DNA from: a virus
DNA length: 30,663 nucleotides
Reading direction: 5' to 3' (one strand)
Virus record (IMG/VR): IMGVR_UViG_3300042924_003604
Coordinates: 1-30,663 of that record
The position numbers and the translations under genes were made by a program. Positions 20,850-28,047 of this stretch are shown here, in pieces (the stretch's first letter is position 1; every line of letters begins with the position of its first letter). The notes beneath the pieces are model-generated. The model saw only the letters and a program-made list of their open reading frames with translations. It did not search any database and was not told the origin of the DNA.

Positions 20850-21587
20850 TTAGATTGGATAACGGATAATGACAATTCCAGAGCCGCCATTCTTTCCTGG
20901 GTACGACCCGGCGGACGAGACGCCACCGCCGCCGCCGCCGGTGTTGCTCGTTCCGGGTTGTGCACCTGCAAGCCCGAAGTCGTTGTAACTTTGCCCCCTG
21001 CCACCGCCGCCAGCGCCGCCAAGTCCGCCAAATGTAAACCCCCCACCACCCCCACCCGCGTATGTAACCGCTGTGCCCGTGATGGATGATGAACCGCCGT
21101 CTCCGCCAGTTCCGGCGTTTGGTGCAACTCCTACCCCCCCCGGCGTACCGGTTCCGCCCGCTCCACCATTTCTAGCCACAGTACTTGAGTTGCCGGATCC
21201 GCCTATGCCGCCGTTTGCTGTGATGGCTCCAAAAGAAGAACTGCCTCCATTGCCTCCATTGGCATTTGCGACGCCAATACCACCAGCTCCGACAATAACG
21301 TTAATGATTCCAGATATATTAACAGAGCCGGTTAGCATCTGCCCGGCGTTACCACCATCACCAGAGTTGTTAATTGCACCGTTTCCTCTACCTGCGCCGC
21401 CACCTGCAACTATTAGGTAGTCGGCCGTGCCGGATCCACTAACAACTAGGTTTGCGGAGCCAACTGTACGGAACTCATGCACGCGGTAGGTAATACCGCC
21501 GACCGTAATAACACTTTCAATGCCGCCCGAGGCAGACAGTGCCACACCTGCTCCGCTGGCTTTCAGTAACGAACTACGCCCCAGCAT
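20850..21587 (-). CDS. glycine-rich adhesin (receptor-binding candidate)
   Basis: 245 residues, about one third Gly. After a 50-residue start with TYRVHEFRTVGSANLVVSG and ADYLIVAGGGAG, it becomes many short Gly-rich turns (GGNGGSSS, GGAGGTGTPGG, AGGGGGGFTFGG). It ends GGSGIVIIRYPI, a terminal strand typical of this family of surface proteins. Gly-rich loops of this kind form polyglycine-helix sandwiches in phage adhesins (S16 gp38-like). The base composition is poorer in G+C than its neighbours, suggesting a swapped host-range module. Start ATG 21587, GGGAGGG upstream. Confidence 0.66.
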   Translation of the reverse strand: MLGRSSLLKASGAGVALSASGGIESVITVGGITYRVHEFRTVGSANLVVSGSGTADYLIVAGGGAGRGNGAINNSGDGGNAGQMLTGSVNISGIINVIVGAGGIGVANANGGNGGSSSFGAITANGGIGGSGNSSTVARNGGAGGTGTPGGVGVAPNAGTGGDGGSSSITGTAVTYAGGGGGGFTFGGLGGAGGGGRGQSYNDFGLAGAQPGTSNTGGGGGGVSSAGSYPGKNGGSGIVIIRYPI

Positions 21588-22903
21588 CACACCCTCCCTG
21601 CCATGGGTGCCACGTAGACCGTGGCTATACTAAACGGCGTGCCTGCTATGGCTGGAGTGATGCGAATAATTAACGTTTCAATCTCGCCAGCCGTGGGCGT
21701 TGCCGCAGTGTTGCCGTCCCATGTAGTGGTAAAGCCAGCGGCTGAGATTGTGATCACGCCAGATGTATAGCGGAAATCTACTTCCACTTCGACATATTCA
21801 GCAAACCCACCCGCTACCGCTAGGTCCGCTACATTAGAAAACGCGATCGTTGTATTCCCCACGATAGCGGCTGCCAGAATAAACCTACTGGCGGCTCGGA
21901 TGTCGCATGTGTAGGTCGATCCAGAAACCGTAACGATCTGTGCGCGAGGAAGGACATTGGAGCCCAGCACAGCCGCGTAGCCGGTGCGTGGTGCGACACC
22001 ACCGAGGCCGACGCTGGTGAAGCGGCCGGTGCTGGGTGTGGTTTCGCCGATCGCCCCAGGGACAGCAGGGTTAAAAAGCGTTGGCAATCCCGCAAGGGCG
22101 CTATACGCAATCTGCGCACCATCACCGCCGTCGTGGTTGTGGCTGTTGCCATTGGTGACGCCTTGCGCTGCAGGGGCCGCCCCAACATCACCGGGTGTCA
22201 GCAGTAAATCACGCCATAGGCCGTCTGGCCCTCGCACCAACGCCGGCCGCGGGGCTTCAGCTGCAGGCGGTGCGCCGGTAATCAGAACATCGTGCAGCTC
22301 ATCCAGCTCCTGCCCGTTGATGGCATTGACGTAGAGGATCCCAGCGGTGCCGGCAGCCTGCTTGATGCAGAAGCCGAAGAAGACACCGTGCGCGGGCTGC
22401 GTCGGGCGGGTGCTGGTGAGCTGCCCCGTGGTCTCGGACAGCCAGATCGCAGCGCCCTCGGTGAGCGTGGAGGTGTTGATGCCGGTGAGGATGCCGTGGG
22501 TGCGAACCATGCAGTCCGCGTTGTTGCCCACCGTCGCCACAACCAGGCCCAGCGAGCGGGCGGCGGTGACCTCGGATGAGGCATCCGCAAGGGCAACCGT
22601 CGGCTTCGTGCCCGAGCTGCCGGTGATGTAGACCGGCGCCCCGGCGGTAAGCCCCACGCCGCTGTTGTTGCGGCATTCCACATCGGACGGGATCGCCTGG
22701 CCTGGTTGCAGTGCTGTCACAAGCAGCGTCGCCTGCGCCGCCGTCATCTTCCCCGCCGTGCTCGTCGTCGCATCCGGCAGGGTGTCCGCAATCGCCGCCG
22801 CTGTTGCGCGCCTTTCACTACCACCCTGGACCACGTACGCCAGCTCAGCGCCGGTGAGGGGCGTCGTAGCCGGATTCAGCTGTGAGAGTTTCTGATCAGC
22901 CAT
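21587..22903 (-). CDS. tail fibre protein
   Basis: 438 residues. It starts MADQKLSQLNPATTPLTGAE, then LAYVVQGG, a fibre N-terminus common in marine phages. It continues with beta-rich repeats such as AGAPVYITG and ends in a domain containing PAVPGAIGETTPSTGRFTSV, the short block P-G-x-I-G-x-T-T-P-x-x-G-x-F-T that recurs in tail fibres. NSHNHDGGDG in the middle recalls the metal-binding HxH motifs of fibre trimers. It is the first gene of the fibre cassette and shares TAATG with the head-tail joining gene. Confidence 0.72.
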   Translation of the reverse strand: MADQKLSQLNPATTPLTGAELAYVVQGGSERRATAAAIADTLPDATTSTAGKMTAAQATLLVTALQPGQAIPSDVECRNNSGVGLTAGAPVYITGSSGTKPTVALADASSEVTAARSLGLVVATVGNNADCMVRTHGILTGINTSTLTEGAAIWLSETTGQLTSTRPTQPAHGVFFGFCIKQAAGTAGILYVNAINGQELDELHDVLITGAPPAAEAPRPALVRGPDGLWRDLLLTPGDVGAAPAAQGVTNGNSHNHDGGDGAQIAYSALAGLPTLFNPAVPGAIGETTPSTGRFTSVGLGGVAPRTGYAAVLGSNVLPRAQIVTVSGSTYTCDIRAASRFILAAAIVGNTTIAFSNVADLAVAGGFAEYVEVEVDFRYTSGVITISAAGFTTTWDGNTAATPTAGEIETLIIRITPAIAGTPFSIATVYVAPMAGRV

Positions 22904-23271
22904 TACGACTCCAAGAGCAAACGATCGCCGCTTTCCAGCAGCAGGTAGCCGCCGCCCTCAAGCAGCAGCGCGGGCAGGGTCGTTACAGCGATCGGGCCCG
23001 TCAGAAAAACCTGGTTCCACACCCCATCGAACAAAGGACGGTTCTCCCGCACAGTGTAGGCGAGGCCGTTGACCGTGATGGTATCGCCGTACTGCAACCC
23101 ATCCACCAATGACCCCAGGCATCGCACCGTCGGGTCACTCAGCATCATCACCCCGCCATCGCCCACGTACTCCCCAGGCGCGTCATAAATGCCGAGCCCG
23201 CTGACGCCATTGGCGACAACGGGCAGGCCAAAGTCCGCAAGAAAGATCGATTGATCTTCAGCGAACGGCAT
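22903..23271 (-). CDS. head-tail joining protein (gpFII-like)
   Basis: Start ATG 23271 (122 residues), because the open frame upstream of it to 23364 is occupied by another gene in a different frame. The N-terminus (EDQSIFLADFGLPVVANGVS, then GIYDAPGE) matches phage head-tail connector proteins of the gpFII/PF05354-like type: D-x-x-x-F-x-x-x-D-F-G-x-x-V-x-x-x-G. Position after the major capsid gene agrees. The C-terminus ends with repeated L-L-L-E-x-G-G/D-x-L units (ALLLEGGG, YLLLESGD, RLLLES), an unusual tail. No clear ribosome site; it overlaps the upstream gene by 14 nt. Confidence 0.65.
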   Translation of the reverse strand: MPFAEDQSIFLADFGLPVVANGVSGLGIYDAPGEYVGDGGVMMLSDPTVRCLGSLVDGLQYGDTITVNGLAYTVRENRPLFDGVWNQVFLTGPIAVTTLPALLLEGGGYLLLESGDRLLLES

Positions 23272-23434
23272 CAGCAGCACCAGGCGTTTTGGGCTTGCAA
23301 GCTTCCGCCTGCTCGACCACACCAGCCGCCAGCAAAGCAGCAGCTGCTTCCTCTGGTAAGGCAAGAGATTGCCCTACCTCGTATCGCGTCCCGTCGTGTT
23401 CAACAGGGCTCAGGATGGTGTAGTGCTTAGCCAT
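23258..23434 (-). CDS. 58-residue phage protein after the capsid gene
   Basis: ATG 23434 lies 2 nt after the capsid stop. The product begins MAKHYTILSPVEHDGTRYEV followed by GQSLALPEEAAAALLAAGVV. This is the pattern of small phage head-region proteins (Y-x-V-L-S-P-I-x-H-D-G-x-x-Y-x-x-G-x-x-x-x-L), usually annotated as hypothetical and located at the gpFI-like position. Its family-typical sequence and fit in the gap make it more convincing than the longer overlapping frame running 23364 to 23272. Confidence 0.78.
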   Translation of the reverse strand: MAKHYTILSPVEHDGTRYEVGQSLALPEEAAAALLAAGVVEQAEACKPKTPGAADAVR

Positions 23435-23436
23435 GA

Positions 23437-24405
23437 TCAGGACACCACGTCTTGGAAGAAGTAGCCGACATCACTGGCCATGATGATTTCGTTGACGCTT
23501 TCGCCAACGCGCAACCGCTGGCCGCCACGAAGGCCAACCTCCGGCGCTGGAATGGATCCAGCTACTCGGGTGCCATACTGCGCAGTCATGCCAAAGGTGA
23601 TGGCATTACCACGGATGGTGGCGGCGGGGTTCTGGTGAAGCAAAGCCATGTGCTTACCCCAGCATCGCGCAAGGCTGGCAGTTTGACCGGGCTTGGCGGT
23701 GTTGATGAACGCCTCTCCGACGTAGAGCGCATCCAGGCCAAACAGGTTGGCGATAGCTTGCGCAGTGGCCGGCGAGCCGTAGGCGTTGACCGTAGGTGTA
23801 TTACCAGTCGAGGAAGGCACCAGGGCAGCGGTGATCTTCGGGTGAACCGACAGCTTGGAAAAACCAAGCCTACCGATTACACCAATGTTGGGACGCATGA
23901 TCATCCCATCCATTGCCGTCATCACGGCGCTGTAAGGGTCCGAGTTGGTGTAATCGGACCATTGACTGGTACCGCTCAGGGTGGTGCGGTTGGTGGCGGG
24001 ATAGGTGTTAAGCCCGAAGACCAGATCGGCCGCGCGCTTCTCACGGCCCAAGGCGATCAGCTCAGTAAGGCCCATGTTGGCCAAACCGATCGGATCCCAG
24101 CCAGGAACGTTCTGAGCGGCGTCGATGTCATCGTTAGGCACGACATCATCGAGGCCATAATCCCGGACGCTGGCTGGCGTTTCGGTGCCACCGAATTCCA
24201 CCTCGTTGGGTTGGCCCTTGCGGCCCACCAAAGTTTCGGGAACCGTGAACATCTGATCACGGCCGATCAGTTTGTACTCGAATTCCCGACCACCAACCGG
24301 CACACGAGGAAGCACGGAGTCGGCGATGTACTGACGATTGGAATACGCCAGCGTGATACCCGTTTGCACCGGATCGATGGGAAACGGGAAATTCATGTTT
24401 GCCAT
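23437..24405 (-). CDS. major capsid protein
   Basis: 322 residues, the shell subunit. Features: PVQTGITLAYSNRQYIADSV near the start, an N-terminal arm with GREFEYKLIGRDQMF, then VPNDDIDAAQNVPG, MGLTELIALGREKRAA, and a long core with LFGLDALYVGEAFINTAKP. HK97-type capsids of the major capsid E kind show this layout. ATG 24405 has AAGGA upstream. The position after the decoration gene and before the connector genes is as in lambda. Confidence 0.85.
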   Translation of the reverse strand: MANMNFPFPIDPVQTGITLAYSNRQYIADSVLPRVPVGGREFEYKLIGRDQMFTVPETLVGRKGQPNEVEFGGTETPASVRDYGLDDVVPNDDIDAAQNVPGWDPIGLANMGLTELIALGREKRAADLVFGLNTYPATNRTTLSGTSQWSDYTNSDPYSAVMTAMDGMIMRPNIGVIGRLGFSKLSVHPKITAALVPSSTGNTPTVNAYGSPATAQAIANLFGLDALYVGEAFINTAKPGQTASLARCWGKHMALLHQNPAATIRGNAITFGMTAQYGTRVAGSIPAPEVGLRGGQRLRVGESVNEIIMASDVGYFFQDVVS

Positions 24406-24427
24406 GATTCATTCCTTAGAGAAAAGG

Positions 24428-24817
24428 TCAACCCTGGAATGAGCCAGGACTCAGGGAGATAGCTCCCACATCACCAACAACACCGCTCACCATGGCAACG
24501 CCAGCGGTGCGGACGTTGGTTCCAGCAGCAGCCGTAGCCGTGATGGCCCGGCCGGTGCTGTCACTCATGAGCAGTTGCCCACGGGTGACAGTGCCGCCGT
24601 AGGTCACAGGAGCGATGCCGCTAATGACAACATCCACCCGCTCACCACTGGCGGCAGCCGGAATGGGGCTACTGTCGCTAACACCAAAAACGAAATCAGC
24701 GGCAGCAGCGCCCTGAATCACGGTGCGGTCGTCGGCGTCAAACTTGACAAGACGTGCTGGTGAGATTGCGGCGCCGGCAAAGAAAGCTTTGATGAGGTCA
24801 GTGTTACGAAGAGTCAC
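24428..24817 (-). CDS. head decoration protein (gpD-position, DUF2190-like)
   Basis: 129 residues starting at GTG 24817 with GAGGA 8 nt upstream, overlapping the protease stop. The pattern ISPARLVKFDADDRTVIQGA, then FGVSDSSPI, GERVDVVISGIAPV, then GGTVTRGQLL and D-S-T-G-R-A matches capsid-stabilising decoration proteins of the DUF2190 type. The beta-barrel body would sit on the capsid outer face. It precedes the major capsid gene, as D precedes E. Confidence 0.75.
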   Translation of the reverse strand: MTLRNTDLIKAFFAGAAISPARLVKFDADDRTVIQGAAAADFVFGVSDSSPIPAAASGERVDVVISGIAPVTYGGTVTRGQLLMSDSTGRAITATAAAGTNVRTAGVAMVSGVVGDVGAISLSPGSFQG

Positions 24818-24827
24818 GGTGAAATCC

Positions 24828-26177
24828 TCAGGCGGGGGTGAGTTCAGCCCGCGCCTGTGCCACAGCAGCAGGAGCGGTCAAGGTCTGGCCTTTGGCTTCC
24901 GCTGCAGTGATCAGCTCACGAGCACGGCCGGCCAGGGCGGCGCCTTGGATGATCGGATCCACCGCGACCGGAGCGGCAGGGGCGGCTTCGGTTGCGGTGG
25001 GTGCGGGGGCGAACGTCACCGGCTGCAACGCATCAGCCATCCGCTCATCCTTAGCGGTAGCGATCCGCTGCCGCTCGGCGGCATTCACCAGCATCGCGGC
25101 TTCGGGGCCGGTGGTGTGACCATCGGTGGCGAGCTTCTCAATCAGGGCTTCATGGCCAGGCAGGGCCATCGAGCGAACCGCGGCGACGCGCTCGCATTCA
25201 GCGGCGGCACCTTCGGCCCGCAGGATCGCGGCGGCATCTGGATGATCAGCGGCCCAGGCGGCCGCCTCTGCGGTGGGAGTCATGGGAGGAGAGTCCATAG
25301 AAGAAGCGATGGCCGGGACGGTGATCAATGAGCGGCCAGAGGCCGCGCGATCGTTGAGCATAGAGATGGTCTCTTCGAGTGTAGCAATACTGTCCACCAA
25401 TCCGGCATCTATGGCTTGCTGCCCGATGAACATCCGGCCATCGGCCATCCTCTCCAGCACCTGCTCCACACTCACGCCGCGCTGAGCCGCCACATCACTC
25501 ACGAACAACCCGTAGAGATAGTCCACCTCCTGCTGGAGCACCTGCCGCCCCAGCTCCGTCAGTGGCCCGTACTGGCTGGCCGCCCGCTTGAAGGTGCCCG
25601 CCACGATCTCGGTAGTCTTCCGCCCCACCGCCTCCTCCGCCTTGCTCACATCCACGTGAGTAGCCACCACACCGATAGATCCTGCCTGGCTGGTGGCTGA
25701 CTCCATCAGCACAAGATCAGCCGCCGTCCCGACCCACACTCCCGCGCTGGCCATCACCCCCTCTACATAGGTCGCCACTGGCTTGACGCCACGCGCTGCC
25801 ATCACCGCCGCCGCTGCCCGCTGCGTGCCGCTCACCGCTCCACCCGGCGTGTCGGCCATGATCACAATCGACTTGACCGACGGATCTGCCAACGCTTCCC
25901 GCACATCCCGGGCGAACAGCTCCGTAGACGATCCGCCGCTGATCTCCGTCATCATGTTCATTCGCGGCGCCATCACCCCACGCAGCGGGATCAACGCAGC
26001 GCCATCCTGCACCGTGTAACCCTGCGGATCGTTCACCAGCGGTCGGCCGATCTTCGCCTCCACCGCCGCCACATCCACCGACTCACCCCGGGCCCATGCC
26101 GCATAGATCCCGTGGATCTGCTCCAGCCGGTGGGGGGTGATAGCCCAGGGGGCGTTCAGGATGTCGAGAACAGTCAT
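24828..26177 (-). CDS. S49-family prohead protease with scaffold-like C-terminus
   Basis: 449 residues. The first 280 are a ClpP-like S49 protease: strand SIVIMADTPGGAVSG, then VEGVMASAGVWVG with the likely nucleophile Ser144, and GTFKRAASQYGPLTEL with the likely general base Lys197. It matures the prohead by cleaving scaffold and portal parts. The last 156 residues (after Met294) are Ala-rich and helical (EAAAWAADHPDAAAILRAEG), resembling a scaffold. In lambda, gene C contains Nu3 in the same frame. An internal start at ATG 25298 is possible but has no clear ribosome site. Confidence 0.85.
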   Translation of the reverse strand: MTVLDILNAPWAITPHRLEQIHGIYAAWARGESVDVAAVEAKIGRPLVNDPQGYTVQDGAALIPLRGVMAPRMNMMTEISGGSSTELFARDVREALADPSVKSIVIMADTPGGAVSGTQRAAAAVMAARGVKPVATYVEGVMASAGVWVGTAADLVLMESATSQAGSIGVVATHVDVSKAEEAVGRKTTEIVAGTFKRAASQYGPLTELGRQVLQQEVDYLYGLFVSDVAAQRGVSVEQVLERMADGRMFIGQQAIDAGLVDSIATLEETISMLNDRAASGRSLITVPAIASSMDSPPMTPTAEAAAWAADHPDAAAILRAEGAAAECERVAAVRSMALPGHEALIEKLATDGHTTGPEAAMLVNAAERQRIATAKDERMADALQPVTFAPAPTATEAAPAAPVAVDPIIQGAALAGRARELITAAEAKGQTLTAPAAVAQARAELTPA

Positions 26178-27811
26178 GCGGACAGAATAGCGGTTGGATC
26201 CTCCACAGGATCATCCTGCTGGTCCGCGTCTTCCAGGTCATCCTCCGGCGAATCCTCCTCTTCGACAGGATCAGGCATCGGCGCCGCCGCTGGTTGCGCC
26301 TCAACATCCAAGCCACCTTCGCGGCGCACCTTCACCTCCCGCACCCGCTGCCGGGTCTTCTCCTCCCAGTCGCCGCCGTCATAGGCCACGGTTTCCTCGG
26401 CCTGGGTGGTGATGCCCACCTCAATCCGCTTCTCTGCCGCTTGTGCTTCCTTCAGCGGATCCAGCGCGCCGGGGCCATCGCCGCCCCAGTTCGAGCCGCA
26501 CCATGCCTCGCGCACGAACGGGTCAGCAAAGAAGCCCGGCGCATCGATAATGCCCAACGCGATCGAATCTGCCAGCCATTCTTCATAAATCGGCTGGCTC
26601 CAGTTCGATGCAAACCATTCGCGCTCAATTTTCCACGTATGCCAAGCGTCCAACAGCGCCGCACGGCTCGCCGAATAGCTCGCGTTGAATGCCTTGCTCA
26701 ACACCTCCTTCGGCAGATTAAGGCCCATGCTGACCAGGTTCAGCATCGCCCCGAAGAAGCCCTCGAAGTTTGGATTGGGCCGCCCGGGGGTCGGTGATGT
26801 GATGCTCTCACCAGGCAACAGCCGCACCGTCTTGCCACTGTTCAATCCGCCGTCGTACTCAGCCGCTGAGCTGATGTACGACTCTTTCATCTCGTCGCTA
26901 TAGATGGAGTCGAACGCCGTACCATCCATCATGGCGAACACCGCCAGCGCCGCGCTATTCACCGCTGCATCCACCTCGGCATCCGAATACCGCGTGAGCT
27001 GCTTCACCGTCGCAATGATCGGCCCCAAGCAGGGCCTACCACGGGTCTGGCCCGGTCGCTGCATCTTCTTAAGGTGCAACACATTGCGCCGCCCCGAAGG
27101 CGCATAGAACGGAACTTCCGTCCATTCATTCGCCCCGTATTGCTTGACGTTGCCAGGGTGATACTTTGCCAAGTGGATCTTCACTGGCTCGCCATCGGTT
27201 GCCCGTTCAACACCAGACACCAGCATTCCGGCGTCCATCTTCCCGCCTGGATTGCACACCCGATCCGCCTCCACCACCTGCACCGCCAACCGGAATGGCC
27301 AGCCCTCTTGCGCTTTGTTCACCAGCAGCGAGAACACATCCCCGCTCTCATCATGCGACCGCAACACCAGATCCTGCAGCTGGTAGAAGTTCTGCTCTCG
27401 CGTCACATCCGCAAACCTGGAGCGCGCCCACATGTGAAACCGCTTCTCGGTCTTCGATTGCCATTCCGACGCCTCATCTTCACTCAATCCCAGCTCGTCC
27501 GCATTGATCCGGCTTTGCAGCGTCAGGCCGGTGCCAATAATCTTGCTGGCCCTTGTCTGAATCGCACCAGCCGCAACCGGCGCCGTTCGCACCAGGTCAC
27601 GCGAAAACGCCCGTTCATCCCCTGCCTGCCATGCCGCTTCACTGTCGGCGTCATAGGAGAACGGCCGCCAGCTGCCAAACCTGAGCTGTCTGGCAAGATC
27701 GCTCGTGCCAACAGGCAAACCAGAACCAGTCACGGCCGAAGGTCCAGCCGGGGCCGTCTGCTGCGCTGCTGCAAGCTCCTTCAGGATCTGTCGCCGCTTT
27801 GCCTTGCCCAT
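26174..27811 (-). CDS. portal protein (lambda gpB-like)
   Basis: 545 residues from ATG 27811 (two GTG codons lie just upstream in frame). The portal is the dodecamer through which DNA enters and leaves. Signatures: KRRQILKELAAAQ at the start; DERAFSRDLVRTAPVAAGAI; RASKIIGTGLTLQSRINADE; GDVFSLLVNKAQEGWPFRLA followed by VQVVEADRVCNP; GLNLPKEVLSKAFNASYSAS. These follow PF05136-type portals. The C-terminal 60 residues are acidic. It shares TGATG with the upstream small protein gene and ATGA with the protease gene. Confidence 0.9.
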   Translation of the reverse strand: MGKAKRRQILKELAAAQQTAPAGPSAVTGSGLPVGTSDLARQLRFGSWRPFSYDADSEAAWQAGDERAFSRDLVRTAPVAAGAIQTRASKIIGTGLTLQSRINADELGLSEDEASEWQSKTEKRFHMWARSRFADVTREQNFYQLQDLVLRSHDESGDVFSLLVNKAQEGWPFRLAVQVVEADRVCNPGGKMDAGMLVSGVERATDGEPVKIHLAKYHPGNVKQYGANEWTEVPFYAPSGRRNVLHLKKMQRPGQTRGRPCLGPIIATVKQLTRYSDAEVDAAVNSAALAVFAMMDGTAFDSIYSDEMKESYISSAAEYDGGLNSGKTVRLLPGESITSPTPGRPNPNFEGFFGAMLNLVSMGLNLPKEVLSKAFNASYSASRAALLDAWHTWKIEREWFASNWSQPIYEEWLADSIALGIIDAPGFFADPFVREAWCGSNWGGDGPGALDPLKEAQAAEKRIEVGITTQAEETVAYDGGDWEEKTRQRVREVKVRREGGLDVEAQPAAAPMPDPVEEEDSPEDDLEDADQQDDPVEDPTAILSA

Positions 27812-28038
27812 CACCACAACGGCCGGGGAACAATCGACCGACGGCTTCCGCCCGCAGTGCCCAAGCTCAGATTGTCCGCCTTGTCACTCCAATACTCGAT
27901 GCCCTTCCGGATCTCTGCCAGGTCCGCTCGCTTCAGCGACCGATCCGCAATCCGATATTCCTGCCCGCTCAGTACCGCCGCCTCCGCGTCCAGGTACTGC
28001 GTCAGCCGCTGCTGCGCGATCTGCAGGGTGATGCTCAT
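27811..28038 (-). CDS. DUF6148-like protein at the gpW position
   Basis: 75 residues. The helical pattern AQQRLTQYLDAEAAVLSGQE then YRIADRSLKRADLAEIRKGI is the DUF6148 signature (A-Q-x-x-L-x-x-Y-L-x-A-E-x-x-V-L-x-G-Q-x-Y ... R-x-L-x-R-A-D-L). It lies between terminase and portal genes, where lambda has gpW. A joining role is inferred. AGGATGG precedes ATG 28038. Confidence 0.75.
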   Translation of the reverse strand: MSITLQIAQQRLTQYLDAEAAVLSGQEYRIADRSLKRADLAEIRKGIEYWSDKADNLSLGTAGGSRRSIVPRPLW

Positions 28039-28047
28039 GCCGCCATC

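Noticed and set aside
23452-24462. A 336-residue + strand frame opposite the capsid gene
   Set aside because: It is the shadow of a well-recognised major capsid gene, with no ribosome site or family pattern.
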